64,000 nt of DNA, from positions 2,873,906 to 2,937,905 of the forward strand of contig NZ_CP133133.1 of assembly GCF_030908625.1 (NCBI RefSeq), read 5' to 3'. This DNA is from Paludicola sp. MB14-C6. Lineage in GTDB: Bacteria; Bacillota; Clostridia; Oscillospirales; Ruminococcaceae. Positions 34,658-44,316 of the stretch are shown piece by piece. Positions within the stretch are counted from its first letter, which is position 1. Each line of letters opens with the position of its first letter. Both the position numbers and the translations under genes were made by a program. The notes below the pieces were generated by a model. That model did not search any database. It saw only the letters and a list, made by a program, of their open reading frames with translations, and was not told where the DNA came from.

Positions 34658-34897
34658 TTAAATTTGACATTTTTGAAATACAACAGATATAATTCCTAAT
34701 ATAACAAATAAGCTTAAAAGAAAAATAGATGCTTGCGCTAAACCGGATAATGCAAAAGGTCCGGATTTCGTTACGGGATGGGTAGTAAAAGGTGAGAATT
34801 TTTTGAATGAATCTGATTTTTCCATTGTTTCGTATTTTTGGCGTTCTTCTTTTTCCTTAAGCTCTTCCGGCGTCAAGGCATTTTGATATTTTTTCAT
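34658..34897 (-). CDS. Small single-TM protein
   Basis: A 79-residue protein with a charged N-terminal half (LTPEELKEKEERQKYETMEK) and one C-terminal membrane helix (about 53-74). It is probably N-in, tail-anchored-like. Unrecognised. GGAGGG lies 6 nt before the ATG. It opens the five-gene membrane run and follows the DUF6062-like gene by 57 bp without a visible terminator. Confidence 0.6.
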   Translation of the reverse strand: MKKYQNALTPEELKEKEERQKYETMEKSDSFKKFSPFTTHPVTKSGPFALSGLAQASIFLLSLFVILGIISVVFQKCQI

Positions 34898-34954
34898 AAT
34901 GTGCCCTCCATATGTAATTTATGTAATTTGTTTAATGATAACATTTATTTACGC

Positions 34955-35620
34955 TTAATTAGAAGATAAAAAGGTAATAGCCCTTTCTAGTGAAGTAAGA
35001 ATATTTTCATCAGTAATTTCTTGCTTGCTATTGCGATAGTCGAACATTGTTGAGAAAGCGTGAACATCGTTTTTTAAATTTACTAAATAGTTTTTAGTGA
35101 CTTCGGAAATATCGTTCATAAATGGGATGATTTCCTTTTTATTTAATAAGATTGATGCTTTTTCAACGAGCAAATCATAATGAGAAAAGCAAAAGAAGGG
35201 TTGTTCTTTAAATAGTTTACGAAAATCTGAATCAACGGTATATAATTTGATTGTATTATTGATAATATTGTTTAATGCTTCATTGATTTCATTACAAACA
35301 AAGCAGGTTTTTGCAGGTGAAGGTAGACTTTTCTTGGTTCTTGGCTGATTCGTTACATGCTTTTTCTCTAATTCGTCTAAATGTGTTTCAAGCATTAGGG
35401 CTAGTGGCAACTTTTTCTGCCTTGAAAACATTTTTTTTAAATGGTCAGAACAAAATCCATAATAATTTGTTTGTTGGCGAATATCGGGCTGCATCATAGC
35501 ATCACCGAGAATATAGCAAAGACAGCGTTCTTCCAACATTTTTTGTAAGTTGCAAATAGGACAGCCACATTTTGGCTCGAAAACATCCTGAATTGGTATT
35601 GTATAAATGGATTGAATCAT
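34955..35620 (-). CDS. DUF6062-like cysteine-rich protein
   Basis: A 221-residue soluble protein resembling the DUF6062 family of Clostridia. It has clustered Cys/His motifs: CGCPIC at residues 18-23, ERCLCYILGD, YYGFCSDHLKK near 55, CFVCNEI near 106 and FFCFSHYDL near 145. Spacing suggests metal binding, but no function is known. The frame is open to 35716, but the ATG at 35620 has a clear GGAGG 10-11 nt upstream and the longer form would overlap the divergent glycosylase gene. It is probably the first gene of the minus-strand operon leading into the membrane run. Confidence 0.72.
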   Translation of the reverse strand: MIQSIYTIPIQDVFEPKCGCPICNLQKMLEERCLCYILGDAMMQPDIRQQTNYYGFCSDHLKKMFSRQKKLPLALMLETHLDELEKKHVTNQPRTKKSLPSPAKTCFVCNEINEALNNIINNTIKLYTVDSDFRKLFKEQPFFCFSHYDLLVEKASILLNKKEIIPFMNDISEVTKNYLVNLKNDVHAFSTMFDYRNSKQEITDENILTSLERAITFLSSN

Positions 35621-35622
35621 AG

Positions 35623-35651
35623 TTGACGAACCTCCGGTAATATGGTATGCT
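35623..35651 (+). promoter_or_regulatory. Promoter of the DNA glycosylase gene
   Basis: TTGACG (35623-35628), a 17-bp spacer and extended -10 TGG-TATGCT (35643-35651). It overlaps the ribosome binding site of the divergent DUF6062-like gene, so transcription in one direction may affect the other. Confidence 0.7.
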
Positions 35652-35683
35652 TTATAATTAAAATAAAAGCAAAGGAGTATAAT

Positions 35684-36526
35684 GTGAAAATTGCTACAAA
35701 CGAAAATAACCTTCATTTATCCATATCGCAAGATGATTTGCATATTGTAAACACTCTGGATTGCGGTCAATGTTTTCGTTGGAGAAAACAAGAGGATAAT
35801 AAAATGACAGGAGTTGTTTTTGACAGAGTTTTAACTTTGAAGCAAACGGATGACGAAGTAATTTTTTATAATACAACGATCAAAGAGTTTAATGATATTT
35901 GGAAAGCTTATTTTGATTTAGATACGGATTATCAATCGATAAAAAAGCGATTAATGTGTGATCAACCATTAAAGGCATCTATTGAATATGCTAAGGGCCT
36001 TCGTATCTTAAAACAAGATTCATTTGAAGCACTTTGTTCTTTTATCATATCGCAAAATAATAATATTCCAAGAATTAAATCTACAATAGAAAAGTTGTGT
36101 GAACGCTATGGAAATCAGCTATCAGAAACAGTTTATGCGTTTCCAACAGCGTCCGTATTGTCACAACTGGAAAAGAAAGATTTACAAGGGCTTTCTTTAG
36201 GCTATCGAGATGAATATTTATTAGATTGTGCTAAGAAAGTACAGTCAGGTCAAATCAAATTAGAACAAGTGGGCTCTTTGCCAATTGATGAGGCTAGAGC
36301 AGAGTTGCGAACGATAAAGGGTGTCGGCCCTAAAGTAGCAGAATGTGCGTTGCTGTTTGGCTTTTATAAAGTAGAAGCATTTCCGATTGATACATGGATT
36401 AAAAAAGTACTATCCTATTATTATACCGACGGTTTTCCAAAAGAATTCAGCGAAATAGCGGGAATTGCACAGCAATATCTTTTTCATTATATACGAACAA
36501 GCCCTCAAGCCCCTAAAATAGGGTAA
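35684..36526 (+). CDS. 8-oxoguanine DNA glycosylase/AP lyase (OGG1 type)
   Basis: The 280-residue protein removes 8-oxoguanine from DNA by a helix-hairpin-helix GPD fold. It has the OGG N-terminal domain (NTLDCGQCFRW near residue 24), FIISQNNNIPRIKSTIEKLC near 122 (shortened: SQNNNIPRI), and the HhH with catalytic Lys in IKGVGPKVAECALLFG near 211. The catalytic Asp is in AFPIDTWIKK near 232. GTG at 35684 is chosen since AAAGGAG precedes it; the longer frame from 35642 starts at the promoter itself. Related to human OGG1 rather than MutM. Confidence 0.92.
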   Translation: MKIATNENNLHLSISQDDLHIVNTLDCGQCFRWRKQEDNKMTGVVFDRVLTLKQTDDEVIFYNTTIKEFNDIWKAYFDLDTDYQSIKKRLMCDQPLKASIEYAKGLRILKQDSFEALCSFIISQNNNIPRIKSTIEKLCERYGNQLSETVYAFPTASVLSQLEKKDLQGLSLGYRDEYLLDCAKKVQSGQIKLEQVGSLPIDEARAELRTIKGVGPKVAECALLFGFYKVEAFPIDTWIKKVLSYYYTDGFPKEFSEIAGIAQQYLFHYIRTSPQAPKIG

Positions 36527-36603
36527 TTTATACATAATAATTGTTGCTTTATTATAACAAAAATAAACACAATTGTCAAACTTAAGATGTAAATATATGG
36601 ATT

Positions 36604-37821
36604 TTACATAATATCTCCCTCGCAATGTGGGGGATTTTCTTTTTGGCAGTCTATTTCATCTTTTTTTATAACCTTTTTGTGATAGATATATCCAGCTAAT
36701 ATTGAGGTAATTGGGATAGTGAAAAGAATGCCTAAACTGCCAACAAGTGATTGTAATATTTCAACAACTATCATTTCACGATTAAATAATGATAGAAGTG
36801 AGCCGGTATTTGCAGTTAGAAGAAGAACGATAGCCAGTGAACTACCAATATAAGCTAGAATTAATGTGTTCGCCATAGTTCCCATAATATCTCTGCCAAT
36901 GGCAAAGCCGGATTTTACAAGCGAATGGAAAGAGCGATCTTGAACTTTTTCGTTTAATTCAAATAAAGCTGAAGCAATTGACATAGATACGTCCATTGTA
37001 GCACCTAATGCACCAATTAAAATTGCCGCATAAATGATTGCTCTTAAATCTATCGGGTTTTCCTCATTGAGCAACAATAAGAACATGGCTTCTTGGTCAA
37101 CTGCACCTGTAAGAAGCATGATTTTACTCATAAATAACGTTAATAAACCAGTAACAGCAACACCACCAACACACCCAATTCCGGCAACGAGAGATTTCTT
37201 ATTTGCTCCATTCACAATAAGCAATGTCATAATAATAATAAAAATGCAAATAATATTTGCTAAGGTATAAATATTATAGCCCGTTAAAATAGCAGGAATA
37301 AATACAGCAAAGATAGAAAGACAAGTAAATGCAAGTGAAATAATTGTATTAACACCTTTAATTTTACCAAATAGCAAAACAAGTACAAAAAATGCAATGC
37401 AAAGCCAAATAAGTGCATTACTTCGATGATAATCTTCAAAAACCCATTCCATGCTTTCGTTATTATTTAAGCTTAAATAAGATAAAATAATGTTATCGCC
37501 TTCCTCTACGTCTTTGGGGTTTGTGGCCATCATTCCGTCTATTGTTTGTATGGCAGATATTGTTTGACCTTTATTTTTACCGCTTTTTAATATCGCATTA
37601 AAGTGTATGGTTTTATCCACATTGGTTACACCTTCACCAATGGAATACTCATCTAAAGTAACATCAGTGATTTTGGTTATCTTTGCGGTATGTGTTTCAA
37701 TCTTTTGGACTTTTGCACGGTACTTTGAAGTGTCGCAAAAACGATTTCCAATTACTATAAAAGCAATCGAAAAGGCAATTGTAATGCAATATATAATAAT
37801 ATCTTTGAGTTTACTTTTCAT
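36604..37821 (-). CDS. YibE/F-like family membrane protein
   Basis: A 405-residue protein. One N-terminal membrane helix is followed by an external domain (about 30-125) with KTHFNAIL-like strands and EEGDNIILSYL, then about seven membrane segments, including ILTGYNIYTLANI, GALGATMDVSMSIASALFEL and DIMGTMANTLILAYIGSSL. These match the YibE/F family, found in lactococci and Clostridia, whose function is unproven although transport has been suggested. It stands alone on the minus strand between the glycosylase and fba. Confidence 0.88.
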   Translation of the reverse strand: MKSKLKDIIIYCITIAFSIAFIVIGNRFCDTSKYRAKVQKIETHTAKITKITDVTLDEYSIGEGVTNVDKTIHFNAILKSGKNKGQTISAIQTIDGMMATNPKDVEEGDNIILSYLSLNNNESMEWVFEDYHRSNALIWLCIAFFVLVLLFGKIKGVNTIISLAFTCLSIFAVFIPAILTGYNIYTLANIICIFIIIMTLLIVNGANKKSLVAGIGCVGGVAVTGLLTLFMSKIMLLTGAVDQEAMFLLLLNEENPIDLRAIIYAAILIGALGATMDVSMSIASALFELNEKVQDRSFHSLVKSGFAIGRDIMGTMANTLILAYIGSSLAIVLLLTANTGSLLSLFNREMIVVEILQSLVGSLGILFTIPITSILAGYIYHKKVIKKDEIDCQKENPPHCEGDIM

Positions 37822-37915
37822 TGTATGTTTGTTCCTACTCTTTCTTTGTTTTATTGTTAGTATAACATAGGTTAGGATTATTATTGAAGAATAGCAATAA
37901 AAAAAGTGAAATTGT

Positions 37916-37944
37916 TTGCTTTTTTAAAGGGTTTATATTATAAT
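37916..37944 (+). promoter_or_regulatory. Promoter of fba
   Basis: TTGCTT (37916-37921), a 17-bp spacer and TATAAT (37939-37944). A second candidate starts with TTGACA at 37952-37957 but has only a poor -10 (TTTGCT at 37975). Confidence 0.7.
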
Positions 37945-38013
37945 AAAATAGTTGACAAAACTATAACAATTAGTTTTGCTAAAGTAAAGTGAATCTTAGG
38001 AGGATATGCAATT

Positions 38014-38877
38014 ATGCTAGTATCAGCAAAAGAAATGTTACAAAAAGCTGCAGCAGGTAAATATGCAGTAGGTCAATTTAATATTAATAACCTTGAATGG
38101 ACAAAAGCAGTTTTATTGACAGCACAAGAAAACAATTCACCAGTAATTTTAGGTGTTTCTGAAGGTGCTGGAAAATATATGGGCGGCTACAAAACTATCG
38201 TTGGTATGGTAAACGGTATGTTAGAAGAACTAAACATTACTGTTCCTGTAGCTCTACATTTAGATCACGGCAGCTACGAAGGCGCATTAAAAACAATCGA
38301 AGCTGGTTTCTCTTCTGTAATGTTTGATGGTTCTCATTACCCAATCGAAGAAAACATTACAAAAACTAAAGAATTAGTTAGAATCTGTGCAGAAAAGGGC
38401 TTATCATTAGAAGCTGAAGTTGGCTCTATCGGCGGCGAAGAAGATGGCGTTGTTGGTGCTGGTGAATGTGCTGATCCTAATGAATGTAAAATGATTGCTG
38501 ATCTTGGCGTAACAATGCTTGCTGCTGGTATCGGTAATATTCATGGTAAATACCCTGCAAACTGGGCTGGTTTAAGCTTTGAAACCCTTGAAGCTGTTCA
38601 AGCAAAAACTGTAGGTATGCCTTTAGTTCTTCATGGTGGTACAGGTATCCCTGAAGATATGATTAAAAAAGCAATTTCTTTAGGCGTTGCAAAAATCAAT
38701 GTAAATACTGAGTGCCAACTTTCTTTTGCTGCGGCTACTCGTAAATACATCGAAGAAGGTAAAGACCTAAGTGGTAAAGGCTTTGACCCAAGAAAACTTC
38801 TAGGTCCTGGTTTTGAAGCTATTAAAGCAACAGTAAAAGAAAAAATGGAACTTTTCGGTTCTGTAAACAAAGCATAG
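38014..38877 (+). CDS. fba: Class II fructose-1,6-bisphosphate aldolase
   Basis: This zinc-dependent glycolytic aldolase splits fructose 1,6-bisphosphate. The 287-residue protein shows GQFNINNLEW near residue 20, LHLDHGSYEGA with catalytic Asp and Zn ligand His near 83, EAEVGSIGGEEDG near 133, GNIHGKYP near 178, LVLHGGTGIPED near 206 and INVNTECQ near 231. Zn ligands His and Glu are all present. AGGAGG precedes the ATG. It has its own promoter and strong terminator, and its codons are biased towards C/T-ending forms typical of highly expressed genes here (also rplU, rpmA). Confidence 0.96.
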   Translation: MLVSAKEMLQKAAAGKYAVGQFNINNLEWTKAVLLTAQENNSPVILGVSEGAGKYMGGYKTIVGMVNGMLEELNITVPVALHLDHGSYEGALKTIEAGFSSVMFDGSHYPIEENITKTKELVRICAEKGLSLEAEVGSIGGEEDGVVGAGECADPNECKMIADLGVTMLAAGIGNIHGKYPANWAGLSFETLEAVQAKTVGMPLVLHGGTGIPEDMIKKAISLGVAKINVNTECQLSFAAATRKYIEEGKDLSGKGFDPRKLLGPGFEAIKATVKEKMELFGSVNKA

Positions 38878-38897
38878 TTTTCACTAATATGTGCAAT

Positions 38898-38929
38898 AAA
38901 GGCTGGTAGCGTTATCGCTACCAGCCTTT
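38898..38929 (+). terminator. Terminator of fba
   Basis: AAAGGCTGGTAGCG (38898-38911) pairs perfectly with CGCTACCAGCCTTT (38916-38929), loop TTAT. The same hairpin can also stop the convergent gene ending at 38947. Confidence 0.92.
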
Positions 38930-38946
38930 TGAGTGTGGTTGTAAGA

Positions 38947-39450
38947 TTATTCTTGTATAGATGGACCTTCAATATTTTCAACATGTCGTTCGAGGGCTAC
39001 ATTTACCTTTTCAAGAAACTCTTCCTCTATCAAAGCAATACTTTCAATATGTATTTTACTATTTTCTACAAAAAGAGTATAAGAATCAGTATTGTTTTGT
39101 ATCGATTTTATTTCATCGAAGGTGTAAGTGCTTGCTTTTCCCCAAAAAGTGGTGCTTGTAAAACTATTTTCGGAAATTAAAACAACTTTTTGGTTTGTTT
39201 GACATAGCAAAGCAGCTATACCTAAAATCATAATGAGTAACGAAACACAAAGCCATATTAGATTATAATTATAGCTTGCAAATATATTGCTGATTGCACC
39301 AGCAATATTTATTACAATACCAAAAATGGCTAAAGAAAGTGGAAGATGAACAACTGTTTTAAAATTGTTGTCTTTGTTTATGATTTTTCTAATAAAGTAT
39401 AACAAGATTGCTGCGTCAATGGTAGCTATTATTATTGAAAATATAAGCAT
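38947..39450 (-). CDS. Membrane protein with C-terminal PH-like domain, second copy of this layout
   Basis: A 167-residue unrecognised protein with four hydrophobic segments (about 1-19, 33-50, 58-75, 80-97) and a C-terminal beta-rich domain with SENSFTSTTFWGKASTYTF, EIKSIQ and KIHIESIAL (segments cited separately). The layout (four TM, then strand-strand with aromatics, then final helix) is the same as that of the protein at 34087-34638, 4.3 kb away. By eye they look like distant paralogues. It is monocistronic on the minus strand. Confidence 0.6.
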   Translation of the reverse strand: MLIFSIIIATIDAAILLYFIRKIINKDNNFKTVVHLPLSLAIFGIVINIAGAISNIFASYNYNLIWLCVSLLIMILGIAALLCQTNQKVVLISENSFTSTTFWGKASTYTFDEIKSIQNNTDSYTLFVENSKIHIESIALIEEEFLEKVNVALERHVENIEGPSIQE

Positions 39451-39557
39451 AATTTTCTCCTAACAGTTAATTGATTTGTATTGTAAATAGTAACATAAAA
39501 TTATACATAATTAAACAATACTTTATTAATACATAAAATCAAGCTTAAAAAATTTAA

Positions 39558-39586
39558 AGGGTATCGTCATTATACGACGATACCCT
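39558..39586 (-). terminator. Terminator of the tgt-queA-mntP region
   Basis: AGGGTATCGTC (39558-39568) pairs with GACGATACCCT (39576-39586). On the minus strand it lies 15 bp after the mntP stop and is followed by TTTAAATTTTTT. Confidence 0.82.
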
Positions 39587-39600
39587 CAACATATTTTATT

Positions 39601-40176
39601 CTAAAACCACATGTGTTCGATAAATATTTTTAATCCAATTAGAATTAAAATAGTACCTCCAAATAGCTCCGCTTTCGAATTTAGTTTTGTGCCTATTTTT
39701 TTCCCAATATAAACGGCAACAACACTGAATGCAAAAGTGGTAATAGCGATAATTGAAACTGCAAAATATATATTTACATTCCTTATTGCAGCGAAGGTAA
39801 TGCCAACTGTTAATGCATCAATACTTGTGGCAATTGCTTGCACGAATAAAAGCTTTAAAGTGAAATTAGTAGAACAACTGTCATCGTCACTACCTTTTAA
39901 TGCATCATAAATCATTTTGCCACCGATGAATACCAATAAAACTAAAGCAATCCAATGGTCGAAAGCTGAAATTTGCTCAGAAAAAACAGAACCTGCATAA
40001 TATCCAATTAACGGCATCAGTCCTTGGAATAAACCAAACGCAAGCCCAATCGTTAATGCACGTTTTAATCTTGTGTTTTGGAAACACATTCCGTTTGACA
40101 TGGAAACACATGCTGCATCCATGGAAAGTCCAATGCCGATTAATAAAATTTCAATGAAACTCATTTTGTCATCCAA
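39601..40176 (-). CDS. mntP: Manganese efflux pump MntP
   Basis: MntP exports Mn2+ from the cytoplasm. The 191-residue protein has six membrane segments in two repeats. Each starts with an acidic residue in a helix: LLIGIGLSMDAACVSMSNG near residue 10 and QAIATSIDALTVGITFA near 113. The conserved GGKMIYDALKG lies near 80 and the end reads GGTILILIGLKIFIEH. No yybP-ykoY (Mn) riboswitch was seen before it; it follows tgt by 42 bp and is probably cotranscribed. AAGGA lies 4 nt before the first ATG; the Met four codons later is an alternative. Confidence 0.92.
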   Translation of the reverse strand: MDDKMSFIEILLIGIGLSMDAACVSMSNGMCFQNTRLKRALTIGLAFGLFQGLMPLIGYYAGSVFSEQISAFDHWIALVLLVFIGGKMIYDALKGSDDDSCSTNFTLKLLFVQAIATSIDALTVGITFAAIRNVNIYFAVSIIAITTFAFSVVAVYIGKKIGTKLNSKAELFGGTILILIGLKIFIEHMWF

Positions 40177-40218
40177 TCCTTAAATAATAAAATAAACGAA
40201 AATTTAATTGGGTTATAC

Positions 40219-41349
<1,131 letters not shown>

Positions 41350-41466
41350 TTATTTTACCTTTCTAAATAAAATTTCATATAACTGTTTTATCGTTTATTG
41401 TGTAAAGAATTCATGTGCATACACAGTAGCAAACGAATTGACAATTTCTACATTCTGCAATTGAGT

Positions 41467-42492
41467 TTAAACAATTAACATTGCATCGCCAAAGCTAAAG
41501 AAACGATATTTTTCATCAACAGCAACCTTATAAGCATTCATAGTATTATCATATCCACAAAATGCGCTGACTAGCATGATTAGTGTGCTTTCCGGTAGAT
41601 GAAAGTTGGTAATCAAGCCATCAATAATTTTGAATGGATAGCCGGGATAGATAAAGATATCGGTATATCCATCACAAGCTTTCATCTCACCTTGAAATGT
41701 TGCAATGCTTTCCAACGTTCTGCAACTGGTTGTTCCAACTGCAAAAACACGACCACCATTTTTTTTAGTTTCTTTAATTTTGTTTGCAGTTTCTTCATTC
41801 ATCATATAATGCTCAGAATGCATTTTATGGTTGGTTACATCATCTACTTTTACAGGACGAAATGTTCCTAAACCAACGTGCAGCGTAACTTCGGCAATAT
41901 CAATACCTTTGTCCTTGATTTTTTGGAGTAATTCTTTCGTAAAATGTAAACCCGCAGTTGGTGCAGCAGCAGAACCTATGTCTTTTGAATATACAGTTTG
42001 ATAACGCTCTTTATCGTTTAGCTTTTCTGTAATATAAGGAGGCAATGGCATTTGGCCGATTTCATCTAAAACAGCATAGATATTACCTTCACATTGAAAT
42101 TCAATAATACGGTTGCCATCTTCTTGCACTTCTTTTATCGTACCAATCAGTTTACCGTCTCCAAAAGAAATTACAGCACCCACTTTTGCTTTTTTGCCCG
42201 GTTTTACGAGGGTTTCCCATTGATTATTTCCTTTTTGTTCTAATAGCAGTAGTTCTATGTTTGCATCTGTATCGGTTCGCTTGCCGTAAAGACGAGCAGG
42301 TAATACTCTTGAGTTATTGATAACAAGTAAGTCACCTTTTTGTAAGTAATCAATCACATCATAGAAATGTTTGTGTTCAATATCACCGTTTTGTCTATCT
42401 AAAACCATCAGTCTTGAGCTGTCACGTGGCTCTAAAGGCGTTTGCGCAATTAGCTCTTCGGGTAAATCGTAGTAAAAATCGCTTGTTTTCAT
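41467..42492 (-). CDS. queA: S-adenosylmethionine:tRNA ribosyltransferase-isomerase
   Basis: QueA converts preQ1-34 to epoxyqueuosine using the ribosyl group of SAM. The 341-residue protein has [26 protein letters not shown] at the start (cited in part: [10 protein letters not shown]), [14 protein letters not shown] near residue 57, APTAGLHFT near 173, [13 protein letters not shown] near 202 and [16 protein letters not shown] near 296. ATG at 42492. It opens the minus-strand queA-tgt-mntP set and is divergent from the lysine riboswitch leader. Confidence 0.96.
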   Translation of the reverse strand: MKTSDFYYDLPEELIAQTPLEPRDSSRLMVLDRQNGDIEHKHFYDVIDYLQKGDLLVINNSRVLPARLYGKRTDTDANIELLLLEQKGNNQWETLVKPGKKAKVGAVISFGDGKLIGTIKEVQEDGNRIIEFQCEGNIYAVLDEIGQMPLPPYITEKLNDKERYQTVYSKDIGSAAAPTAGLHFTKELLQKIKDKGIDIAEVTLHVGLGTFRPVKVDDVTNHKMHSEHYMMNEETANKIKETKKNGGRVFAVGTTSCRTLESIATFQGEMKACDGYTDIFIYPGYPFKIIDGLITNFHLPESTLIMLVSAFCGYDNTMNAYKVAVDEKYRFFSFGDAMLIV

Positions 42493-42670
42493 AGTTTAAC
42501 CATCCTTTTTAAATGTTTGAAAAATCAATTTCAAACCAATCCCATTCTTTCTTTATTATTTTATATTGAAATCAAAGATTATTATATAATTAAATTCACC
42601 ATATGAGTGACAAATATTTCCCGTAAGCATATTGAATTTATACAAAGATTGATTTTGTGTAGGAAAGTAA

Positions 42671-42702
42671 TTGACACATTCTTTCGTAGGTGGTAATATA
42701 AT
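42671..42702 (+). promoter_or_regulatory. Promoter of the lysine-riboswitch / asd transcript
   Basis: TTGACA (42671-42676) followed by overlapping -10 candidates: TAATAT at 42694 (17-bp spacer, with TGG before it) and TATAAT at 42697 (20-bp spacer). Confidence 0.7.
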
Positions 42703-42721
42703 GTTATTGTATCAGCAATAA

Positions 42722-42890
42722 TCGGATAGAGGTTGCGGACTTTAATAGTAGATATATGGGAGATTGCCAAAATCGTGAATCATATATCAAAAGGGGGGTT
42801 CGCCGAAGGAAGTCGTTGGCAGCGATTATCCTGATTTTGCAGTGAATAACTGTAAGATTGTCATCATACTTATGATGGAGAGCTATCGAC
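42722..42890 (+). ncRNA. Lysine riboswitch (L box)
   Basis: The conserved parts of the lysine aptamer appear in order: GATAGAGGTTGCG (P1/P2 junction), AGTA near 42747, GGGGTTCGCCGAAG near 42794-42808, TGGCAGCG, TGTAAG-TTGTCATCATAC near 42851, and GGAGAGCTATC near 42877, which closes P1 with GATAG. The match to the known L box is close. It lies upstream of asd-dapA-dapB, so lysine should reduce their expression by early termination. Between the aptamer and the terminator, GACTTA..ACAAG and TTGTAAATTAGTC can form another hairpin. Confidence 0.93.
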
Positions 42891-42944
42891 TTATTCTACA
42901 AGTTTTTTGTAAATTAGTCAACGTTTCTATTATAATATAAGATG

Positions 42945-42969
42945 AGCCGGTTTTCAACCGGTTTTTTTT
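42945..42969 (+). terminator. Riboswitch terminator
   Basis: AGCCGGTT-TTC-AACCGGTT (8-bp stem with one G-U) followed by a run of eight T. This is the likely expression platform of the lysine riboswitch. Confidence 0.82.
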
Positions 42970-43066
42970 ATACATATTTACGTTTAAGCAACCTTGATTA
43001 TTTTTGAAAAAGCTTTGGATTACAGAGCTTGCATAGTATCAAAAGACATGAAACGCAAATTCGTAT
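42970..43066. repeat. Foldback repeat, ~100-bp form (copy B), between riboswitch and asd
   Basis: Starts directly after the riboswitch terminator with ATACATATTTACGTTTAAGC and ends CATGAAACGCAAATTCGTAT; the arms are imperfectly complementary. The interior CAACCTTGATTATTTTTGAAAAAG resembles that of copy A at 1919-2021. The remaining 114 bp before asd hold only the ribosome binding site and A/T-rich DNA. The 688-bp queA-asd gap is thus accounted for by the promoter, riboswitch, terminator and this repeat. Confidence 0.5.
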
Positions 43067-43180
43067 TAGCCACTAGATGATTATCGGTTTTTTTATAGTG
43101 TATAATAATATTTAATTCTTATTATTTAACATTATAAAAAGAGCGAAGCAATAATATAATTTAACGGAGGTATTATCACA

Positions 43181-44263
43181 ATGAAAGATTTTAAAGTAGG
43201 AATTATTGGAGCTACCGGCATGGTAGGTCAACGTTTTGCAATTTTATTAGAAAACCATCCTTGGTTTCGTGTAACAACATTAGCGGCATCATCTCGTTCC
43301 GCTGGTAAAACTTACGCAGAAGCTGTAGAAAATCGTTGGGCTATGCCAAAACCAATGCCGGAAAAAATGAAAGACATTGTTATTTTAGATGCAACAGCAG
43401 ATATTGAAAAAATCGCAAGTGAAGTGGATTTTGTATTTTGTGCAGTAGATATGCCAAAAGAGGAAATTAAGAAATTAGAAGAAGCATATGCAAAAGCAGA
43501 ATGTCCGGTTGTATCCAATAACTCTGCAAATCGTTTTACGCCTGATGTGCCAATGATTGTTCCTGAAATTAACGCAGATCATGCAGAAATTATTGAAGCA
43601 CAAAGAGCACGTTTAGGAACAAAAAGAGGATTTATTTCTGTTAAATCAAACTGTTCTCTACAAAGCTATGTGCCAGCATTACATCCATTGATGGAAGAAT
43701 TCGGCGTTAAAAATGTATTAGCATGTACGTATCAAGCAATTTCCGGTGCAGGCAAAACATTTGATACATGGCCTGAAATGGTGGATAATGTAATTCCGTT
43801 TATCGGCGGAGAAGAAGAAAAAAGTGAGAAGGAACCTTTGAAAATTTGGGGCAAAATCGAAAACGGTGCCATTGTTCCTGCAACTGCTCCGGCAATTACA
43901 ACGCAATGTTTACGCGTAGCTTGTACTGATGGACATATGGCAGCTGTATTTGTATCTTTCGATAAAAAGCCAACGATTGAGCAAATTAAAGAAAAATGGG
44001 CTGCATTTAAAGGTGAGCCACAAGAATTAAACTTACCTTCAGCTCCAAAACAATTTTTACATTATTTCGAAGAAGATAATCGTCCGCAAACAAAACTAGA
44101 CCGTGATATGGAAGACGGAATGGCTGTTTCTATTGGCAGACTAAGAGAAGATAGCCAATATGATTATAAATTTGTTTGTCTTTCTCATAACACAGTAAGA
44201 GGCGCAGCAGGTGGTGCAGTGTTAATGGCGGAACTATTGGCTGCAAAAGGTTATATGGACTAA
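43181..44263 (+). CDS. asd: Aspartate-semialdehyde dehydrogenase
   Basis: Asd reduces aspartyl phosphate to aspartate semialdehyde, the branch point to lysine/diaminopimelate, threonine and methionine. The 360-residue protein has the NADP-binding GIIGATGMVGQRF near residue 8, the catalytic Cys in VKSNCSLQSYVPAL near 160, and SGAGKTFDTWPEM. The SNCSLQ context and length indicate the archaeal/fungal-type Asd, not the Bacillus type. A GGAGG site precedes the ATG. It is the first gene controlled by the lysine riboswitch. Confidence 0.94.
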   Translation: MKDFKVGIIGATGMVGQRFAILLENHPWFRVTTLAASSRSAGKTYAEAVENRWAMPKPMPEKMKDIVILDATADIEKIASEVDFVFCAVDMPKEEIKKLEEAYAKAECPVVSNNSANRFTPDVPMIVPEINADHAEIIEAQRARLGTKRGFISVKSNCSLQSYVPALHPLMEEFGVKNVLACTYQAISGAGKTFDTWPEMVDNVIPFIGGEEEKSEKEPLKIWGKIENGAIVPATAPAITTQCLRVACTDGHMAAVFVSFDKKPTIEQIKEKWAAFKGEPQELNLPSAPKQFLHYFEEDNRPQTKLDRDMEDGMAVSIGRLREDSQYDYKFVCLSHNTVRGAAGGAVLMAELLAAKGYMD

Positions 44264-44316
44264 TTCGAATGGAATTACTACAATGATAGCCGTTCATATT
44301 TAAGGAGATGACCTAG

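Noticed and set aside
40177..40218. Manganese (yybP-ykoY) riboswitch before mntP
   Set aside because: The tgt-mntP gap is only 42 bp and A/T rich, without the conserved aptamer motifs.
42582..42770. Minus-strand 62-aa open frame in the queA-asd gap
   Set aside because: It overlaps the promoter and 5' part of the lysine riboswitch on the opposite strand, has no good ribosome binding site and no family resemblance.
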